Below are positions 14,257-18,753 of a stretch of 18,753 nucleotides of DNA, in pieces. Source of the DNA: Desulfobacterales bacterium (GTDB lineage Bacteria; Desulfobacterota; Desulfobacteria; Desulfobacterales; UBA5852); contig JAERRP010000786.1 of assembly GCA_016735415.1 (NCBI GenBank), positions 1 to 18,753 of the forward strand, written 5' to 3'. Numbering within the stretch: position 1 is the stretch's first letter; every line of letters starts with the position of its first letter. The position numbers and the translations under genes were made by a program. Below the pieces are notes generated by a model, which saw nothing but the letters and a program-made list of their open reading frames with translations, did no database searches and was not told the origin of the DNA.

Positions 14257-14883
14257 TCACCGCCTTTGAGACCATCTGGGTTCTATATGCCACTGGATGC
14301 GATCGGCCACCTGCGTTAACGCCACCACATGGGTGGACAGATAATAATGGGCCACCATCCAGGGGCGGCGGTCGAATTCGAGCCGCATATGGTCGCGATC
14401 GGGGATGGCGGTTACCCGACAGTGGGAAAGGCCGCGCAGACCGATCTTTTCAGCCTTCAATACGGCTTCCTTGGCCGTCCAGACCCGATAGAACAAATGT
14501 GTTTCAATCCCCTTGCCCAACCGCCATTCTTCCGCCGTGGCGATGTGGCCATAGAGACCGGCCGACCGGGGACGAATATGCTCGATGTCGATGCCGACCG
14601 GTGCGGCGGCTACAACGCCGGCCACGAACTCCGACTTGTGGGTGACCGACCAGTAGACACCGGCGCAGGGTTGCGGGACCCCCTCGGCATCTTTTGTAAG
14701 GGTTGCCAGCGGCAGATCCGAAAAGCGTGCGGATAGACGCACCGCCACCCGGGCCAGTCGGCTCAAGATCGCCACCCGGGGCCGGCCGCGCAGGTTCTGG
14801 ATCGGCGTCGGTACGCTCAGCACCACAGGGGTCAGGCGCCTGAAACCGGTTGCCGGTGGAACTGCCTGGAAAGAACCTGGCAT
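14257..14883 (-). CDS. 4'-phosphopantetheinyl transferase superfamily protein
   Basis: These enzymes move the phosphopantetheine arm of CoA onto a carrier-protein serine. The 208 residues (from this start) show the Sfp-type signatures: 'WSVTHKSEFVAGVV' (78-91), 'VGIDIEHIRPR' (96-106, Mg-binding Asp98 and Glu101... in GxDxE) and 'WTAKEAVLKA' (135-144). No carrier protein is in the window. AAGGA seven bases before the ATG at 14883 supports that start; a GTG at 14964, just after the stop of the upstream gene, would add 27 residues but has poorer spacing. It is the last gene of the rnhB-side run, 86 bp after the acyl-CoA synthetase. Whether it serves fatty-acid or secondary-metabolite carriers cannot be told. 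Confidence 0.87.
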   Translation of the reverse strand: MPGSFQAVPPATGFRRLTPVVLSVPTPIQNLRGRPRVAILSRLARVAVRLSARFSDLPLATLTKDAEGVPQPCAGVYWSVTHKSEFVAGVVAAAPVGIDIEHIRPRSAGLYGHIATAEEWRLGKGIETHLFYRVWTAKEAVLKAEKIGLRGLSHCRVTAIPDRDHMRLEFDRRPWMVAHYYLSTHVVALTQVADRIQWHIEPRWSQRR

Positions 14884-14969
14884 GCCATTTTCCTTATTAA
14901 CGGCCGGAAGCGCTGGTATCCGAACGGCCGGCAGAGGCGCGATCTTTACCCGCCTGCGGGCCACAAGCC

Positions 14970-17129
14970 CTAATCGGCGTCTTCAGACGCGGCCAGCAGC
15001 ATACGGCAATCGGCCACCGTGACGCCCTGACCCTTGGGATGAACCAGCAGGGGGTTGATGTCCAGCTCTTTAATTTCAGGGTGGTTGATCGCCAGATCCG
15101 ATAGACGTACCAGGGCCTGCTGCAGGGCCTCCAGGTCTGTTGCGGGTGCTCCGCGAAAGCCCTTCAGCAGTTTACTCGCCCGGATGGCGTTGATCATCCG
15201 GCGGGCTTCGTTGCGACCGATCGGGGCCAGACGGAAGGTGACGTCTTTGAACACCTCAACAAAAATGCCGCCGAAGCCGAACATCAGAAGTGGTCCGAAA
15301 CCGGGATAGCGATTCATACCTAAAATGATTTCCTGCCCGGCCGGGGCCATTTTAACCACCAGCACCCCTTCGATTTCAACGTCCGCATTATAAGCGCGGG
15401 CATTGACGATAATGTCGCGGTAGGCCCTGCGGGCCGCCTCCCGATCGGTGATCCCTACGATGACCCCGCCGGCATCGGATTTGTGCAGGATCTGAGGTGA
15501 TACGATCTTCATGACCACCGGGAATCCGATGGCTTTGGCCATTTCACCGGCGTCATCCTCGCTTTGGGCCAGCCGGGTGGGCAGAACTTCGAACCCGTAG
15601 CATTCCAACAAGGCGTTGCCGTCTTTTTCTCCGATGGCGGTCCTGCCGGCGGCCAGGCAGTCGGCCACGATGTCCCGCGCCCGTTCCACATCATGCTGCA
15701 TTTTATAGGGGGCCAGATGCTGCCGGTTGAGCCACTGCGAATAACGGTAGAGGGCGCCAAAGGATTTGGCGGCATTTTCTGGAAAGCGGTAGACAGGATA
15801 GCCCTGTTCTTGAAGGTATTGAACTCCGGGGGAAACATCGACGATGCCCATGAAACTGCACAGGATCGGTTTGTAGGAGCGATGCGCGATATTGGTGATA
15901 GCTTTGGCCGTTTCCAGGGCGTTGGTCATGGACTGAGGGGTCAGGATGACAAGGGCGCCGTCCACCCCTTCGTCCCGAATAACAGCCGCCAGCGCATTTT
16001 CGTAGCGGTCCGGGGCGGCATCGCCGATGACGTCCACCGGATTATGCAGGTTGGCGACCGAAGGCAGATGGCTGGCCAGGACCTCGATCGTTTCGGGCTT
16101 GAACCGGGCCAGTTCCAAACCCGAAGAAATCGTCATGTCCGTAGCCACGATGCCGGGCCCCCCGGCGTTGGTCACAATGGCCACGCGGTTGCCGTTGGGA
16201 ATACGACGGGCCATTTTGCCAAGGGCACTCCGGACCTTATAGGAGAAGGCATTGGCAAAGTCGAAAAGCTCGTCAAGGGTGTTGACCCGGATGACGCCGG
16301 CCTGCTCGAAAATAGCGTCGTATACTGCTTCGGTGCCGGCCAGAGCCCCAGTATGGGAAGCTGCGGCCTGTGCACCGGCGGAAGTGCGGCCGGATTTGAT
16401 GGCCAGAACAGGGGTCGGTCTTTCACCGGAGGTAATTTCTTTTACAATCGGGATGAATTGATCCCCGCGTCGCAACTCTTCGATATAGAGCATGATCACG
16501 CTCGTATCGGTGTCCTGGTGGAAATACTGCAGCAGATCGAGCTCGTCCACATCGGCCTTGTTGCCGATGGAGATAAACTTGGAGAACCCGAAATCACGAT
16601 CGGCCGCGAAGTCCAGCACGGCCGTGCACAGCGCCCCGCTTTGCGAAATAAAAGAAATATTGCCGGCGGCCGGCATGCGGGACGAAAAGCTGGCGTTCAA
16701 ATGCACCGAAGGGTGTGGGTTGATGACCCCCAGACAGTTCGGCCCGACCATGCGCACGCCGGCTTCACGGCACATGGCCACAATGCGGTCTTCGACGGCG
16801 CGGCCTTCGGGGCCGACCTCGCGAAACCCGGCCGAAACGATCACGATGCCCTGTACCCCTTTTTCAATCGACACTTCCACCGCCCGGACGGCGGGCCCGG
16901 GTGGGAGAATAATCATGGCCAGATCGATGTCATCGGGTATCTCGCCAACACCCGGATAGGCGCGCACGCTCAGGATCGATCGGGCGGAAGGGTTAACGGG
17001 ATAGAGTACGCCCTGGTAGCCCCCCTTGAGGATATTGGCAAAAATATCGTGCCCGACTTTGCCGGGAGTGGTTGAGGCTCCGATCACGGCGACGGACCGG
17101 GGTGCAAAAATGGCTTCCATTTTCTCCAT
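14970..17129 (-). CDS. NDP-forming acetyl/acyl-CoA synthetase, fused alpha-beta subunits
   Basis: This family interconverts acyl-CoA, ADP and phosphate with acid, CoA and ATP, by way of a phosphohistidine. The 719 residues hold a CoA-binding Rossmann domain (about 5-140, 'SVAVIGASTTPGKVGHDIF'), succinyl-CoA-ligase-like flavodoxin domains (about 155-480) with 'SQSGALCTAVLDF' and the phospho-acceptor His259 in 'AASHTGALAG', and a C-terminal ATP-grasp domain (about 500-715) with 'VVMKIVSPQILHKSDAGGV', 'FGFGGIFVEVFKDV' and 'ELDINPLLV'. That is the one-chain form. AGGAG seven bases upstream supports the ATG at 17129 over the GTG at 17147. It could gain ATP from acyl-CoAs in a fermentative or syntrophic metabolism; the acyl group is not shown. 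Confidence 0.93.
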   Translation of the reverse strand: MEKMEAIFAPRSVAVIGASTTPGKVGHDIFANILKGGYQGVLYPVNPSARSILSVRAYPGVGEIPDDIDLAMIILPPGPAVRAVEVSIEKGVQGIVIVSAGFREVGPEGRAVEDRIVAMCREAGVRMVGPNCLGVINPHPSVHLNASFSSRMPAAGNISFISQSGALCTAVLDFAADRDFGFSKFISIGNKADVDELDLLQYFHQDTDTSVIMLYIEELRRGDQFIPIVKEITSGERPTPVLAIKSGRTSAGAQAAASHTGALAGTEAVYDAIFEQAGVIRVNTLDELFDFANAFSYKVRSALGKMARRIPNGNRVAIVTNAGGPGIVATDMTISSGLELARFKPETIEVLASHLPSVANLHNPVDVIGDAAPDRYENALAAVIRDEGVDGALVILTPQSMTNALETAKAITNIAHRSYKPILCSFMGIVDVSPGVQYLQEQGYPVYRFPENAAKSFGALYRYSQWLNRQHLAPYKMQHDVERARDIVADCLAAGRTAIGEKDGNALLECYGFEVLPTRLAQSEDDAGEMAKAIGFPVVMKIVSPQILHKSDAGGVIVGITDREAARRAYRDIIVNARAYNADVEIEGVLVVKMAPAGQEIILGMNRYPGFGPLLMFGFGGIFVEVFKDVTFRLAPIGRNEARRMINAIRASKLLKGFRGAPATDLEALQQALVRLSDLAINHPEIKELDINPLLVHPKGQGVTVADCRMLLAASEDAD

Positions 17130-17155
17130 TGATGCTCTCCTGTTCACAATCCGCT

Positions 17156-17202
17156 GCCGGCTGCGACCGCTGCGGCATCCCCGCAGCAGTCGCGAAACCG
17201 GC
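17156..17202 (-). other. Strong intercistronic RNA hairpin between rsmI and the synthetase gene
   Basis: GCGAC-x-GCTGCGG (17163-17175) pairs with CCGCAGC-x-GTCGC (17181-17193) around a 5-nt loop, with a further GCCGG/CCGGC (17156-17160, 17198-17202) outside. The single unmatched position is C-A in plus-strand RNA but U-G in minus-strand RNA, so the transcript of this operon would form a continuous 13-bp helix. No T-run follows, and the synthetase ribosome site is about 20 nt downstream, so an mRNA-stability or attenuation role fits better than full termination. Confidence 0.5.
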
Positions 17203-17208
17203 GCGGCG

Positions 17209-18066
17209 TTACGTTTTTTTGGCTTTCATGATCATGTCGTAGATCTGGCCGCGGGGCAGATTGAAATGGGCGGCGAGCTCGCGCGCCAGGGCGGATGCCG
17301 GCTGGCGGTTTTCCTGCAGGCCGATACGGATGGCTTTAAAGAGGGCCTCGCGGTCGGGTTCGGTGGATTTGGCGCACCCGTCCACCAGAAGGGTTATTTC
17401 GCCTTTGATTTCAGTGCGGGCCCCCAGTTGGGTGCCCAGCATCGATAGGGACCCGCGCAGGAATTCTTCATAGCGTTTGGTCATTTCGCGGCCGACGACC
17501 GCCGACCGATCCCCCAGAACCCGCTCAAGGGCTTCAAGCAAACCCAGAAGGCGTCGCGGCGATTCATACCAGATCAGGGTGCGGGGTTCGTTTTGCAGGG
17601 CCAGCAGGTGCTGTTCGAGCCGGCGCGGTTTGCGCGGTGGGAACCCCAGAAAGATAAACGAATCGGTGGCCAGTCCGGAAACGGAAAGGGCCGCTACGAC
17701 TGCCGAAGCGCCGGGAATGGGACGGATGCGAAGCCCGACGGCGGCCGCTTCGCGCACCAGGATATAACCGGGATCGGAAAGCGAAGGCGTACCGGCGTCG
17801 GATACCAAGGCTACCGCCTGACCGGCTTGCAAGCGTGCGAGCAACTGCGGCGTTCGCCGGCGTTCGTTATGCTCATGGTAGGATAACAGACGGGCCTTGA
17901 TGCCATGGTGCGCCAGCAGGCGCCCGGTGCAGCGGGTATCCTCGGAGGCGATGCAGTCCGCCGTCTTTAAAACCTGCAGGGCCCGGACGGTAATATCGTC
18001 TCGATTGCCGATCGGTGTGGCCACGACGTAGAGCACACCGCCGGTGGTTTTATTTGCTGGCGGCAT
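17209..18066 (-). CDS. rsmI: 16S rRNA 2'-O-methyltransferase I
   Basis: RsmI uses S-adenosylmethionine to 2'-O-methylate C1402 of 16S rRNA in the decoding centre. The 285 residues have the tetrapyrrole-methylase fold with 'LYVVATPIGNRDDITVRAL' at the N-terminus, 'ASEDTR', 'SYHEHNE', 'LVSDAGTPSLSDPG' and 'PIPGASAVVAALSVSGL', all typical of the family. None of the open starts (ATG 18066, ATG 18084, TTG 18099) has a good ribosome site; 18066 gives the usual short N-terminal lead. It overlaps yraN by 17 bp, the usual rsmI-yraN linkage. The C-terminus ends in a lysine-rich KAKKT tail, followed by the strong hairpin. Confidence 0.95.
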   Translation of the reverse strand: MPPANKTTGGVLYVVATPIGNRDDITVRALQVLKTADCIASEDTRCTGRLLAHHGIKARLLSYHEHNERRRTPQLLARLQAGQAVALVSDAGTPSLSDPGYILVREAAAVGLRIRPIPGASAVVAALSVSGLATDSFIFLGFPPRKPRRLEQHLLALQNEPRTLIWYESPRRLLGLLEALERVLGDRSAVVGREMTKRYEEFLRGSLSMLGTQLGARTEIKGEITLLVDGCAKSTEPDREALFKAIRIGLQENRQPASALARELAAHFNLPRGQIYDMIMKAKKT

Positions 18067-18430
18067 GGGAGAGCTCGAAGGCATTACGCACGATTTCAAT
18101 GGCGATGGCCCCGTCTTTCCGGGTTACCGCCACGACGTCAAAACGCGCTTTGACATCCAATTGGTCGGTTTCCTTTAAATACCAAAGGGCCACCTTCGCG
18201 ATCTGGTGTTGCTTGCGGCGCGTGACGGCGGCTTTGGCACTGCCGTAACGTGTTGACTGGCGTCCTTTGACCTCGATAAATACGAGGGCGCGGCCCTGGC
18301 GCGCGATGATGTCGATTTCTCCGGCCTTGGTGCGGTAATTCCGCACGATAACCTTATAGCCGTTGCGTTTGAGATGACGGGCGGCCAGGTCCTCCGCCTT
18401 TTTTCCGAATCGCTGAGGCGTATTCAGCAT
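18050..18430 (-). CDS. yraN: YraN/UPF0102-family nuclease-like protein
   Basis: The 126-residue protein has the restriction-endonuclease-like core of the UPF0102 family: 'GEIDIIARQGRALVFIEVKGR' with Asp40 and Glu53-x-Lys55, preceded by the 'GKKAEDLAARHLKRNGY' helix and followed by 'KQHQIAKVALWYL'. The exact function in the cell is unknown; a DNA-processing role is suspected from the fold. The ATG at 18430 starts exactly at the conserved region. AAAGGAG is 13 bases upstream, rather far. An upstream TTG would overlap rnhB and adds unconserved residues. The linkage rnhB-yraN-rsmI is common in bacteria. Confidence 0.92.
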   Translation of the reverse strand: MLNTPQRFGKKAEDLAARHLKRNGYKVIVRNYRTKAGEIDIIARQGRALVFIEVKGRQSTRYGSAKAAVTRRKQHQIAKVALWYLKETDQLDVKARFDVVAVTRKDGAIAIEIVRNAFELSHAASK

Positions 18431-18471
18431 GCCTTGGCGCCAGCTCCTTTCGAAAACCACTCTGACCGCTT

Positions 18472-18753
18472 TCAGGCCGTTGGGACACCTTTGAAACTTC
18501 GGCGGTGAATCGGGCAACAGCCGAAGGCCTGTACCGCCTGGCGGTGGGCCCGGGTGGGATAACCCTTGTGTCGGGCAAAACCGTAGGCCGGATAGAGCTT
18601 GTGGTAGTCTTCCATCAGGCGGTCCCGTGTCACTTTGGCCACAATCGAGGCGGCGGCAATGGACACGCTGCGGCTGTCGCCCCGGATCAGCGTTTTCTGG
18701 GGAATGGGTCGTTTGACCGGCTGATTGCCGTCGACGAGGAGATAATCCGGGGG
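18472..18753 (-). CDS. rnhB: Ribonuclease HII, C-terminal part (runs off the window)
   Basis: Only the last 93 residues are present; the start lies beyond the right edge. RNase HII removes ribonucleotides and RNA from RNA-DNA hybrids. The visible part has 'YLLVDGNQPV' with the conserved aspartate, 'RSVSIAAASIVAKVTRDRLM' with the catalytic aspartate in VTRD, 'YGFARHKGYPT' and 'CPIHRRSFKGV' at the end. The one departure from the common sequence is 'DSRSVSIAAASI', close to the usual D-x-x-S-xx-IAAASI. It ends 41 bp before yraN and is upstream of it in the operon. Confidence 0.96.
   Translation of the reverse strand, partial: PPDYLLVDGNQPVKRPIPQKTLIRGDSRSVSIAAASIVAKVTRDRLMEDYHKLYPAYGFARHKGYPTRAHRQAVQAFGCCPIHRRSFKGVPTA

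Overview
The window is GC-rich and densely coded, and is bacterial chromosome with no phage, transposon, CRISPR, tRNA or rRNA that I can see. The gene set (a bacterial-type hut cluster with a long urocanate hydratase, an NDP-forming acyl-CoA synthetase, a CXXC/MJ0042-type zinc-ribbon protein, and rnhB-yraN-rsmI) and the TTGACA-type promoters suggest a Gram-negative of the Desulfobacterota (Desulfobacteraceae/Desulfosarcinaceae-like). That placement is inference from gene content, not from a marker gene.

Region 1 (about 1-7505) is a histidine-utilisation locus built around one divergent control region. To the left run hutC (repressor), hutH (histidine ammonia-lyase), a small protein with a degenerate B12-binding fold, and an EamA/DMT permease, ending at a weak terminator near position 50. 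To the right run hutU (urocanate hydratase, long form) and hutI (imidazolonepropionase). A perfect 12-bp palindrome, TTGTATATACAA, covers the -10 boxes of two divergent sigma70-like promoters, so one HutC site could switch both arms. Histidine is taken to N-formimidoyl-L-glutamate; no hutG, hutF or ftcD is present here.

Region 2 (7502-8908, minus strand) is a tightly coupled three-gene thiol-redox operon: a membrane-anchored or exported thioredoxin-like protein, a membrane-anchored rhodanese and a DoxX/MauE-like membrane protein. It converges on hutI with a 4-bp tail-to-tail overlap.

Region 3 (about 8909-10045) is sparse. It holds one 64-residue HEAT-repeat-like gene, a terminator-like stem-loop after it and a structured leader before it. 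A second helix-forming hairpin lies further on, between rsmI and the acyl-CoA synthetase gene. Both have U-G wobbles that favour the minus-strand RNA.

Region 4 (10046-14105) holds a beta-CASP metallo-beta-lactamase RNase-like protein and, upstream of it on the same strand, an AMP-dependent acyl-CoA ligase homologue that lacks the usual P-loop and the A10 lysine. Diverging from it is a triple zinc-ribbon protein. The divergent region has good promoters for both genes, and tandem CTTGCAAG palindromes sit over the ligase -35 box.

Region 5 (14257-18753, minus strand) reads rnhB (partial), yraN, rsmI, an NDP-forming acyl-CoA synthetase and a 4'-phosphopantetheinyl transferase.

There is no clear-cut new system. 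The most interesting items are the catalytically atypical ligase with its putative operator, the B12-fold protein without the cobalt-ligating histidine inside a hut operon, the single-site divergent HutC switch, and two RNA-like hairpins.
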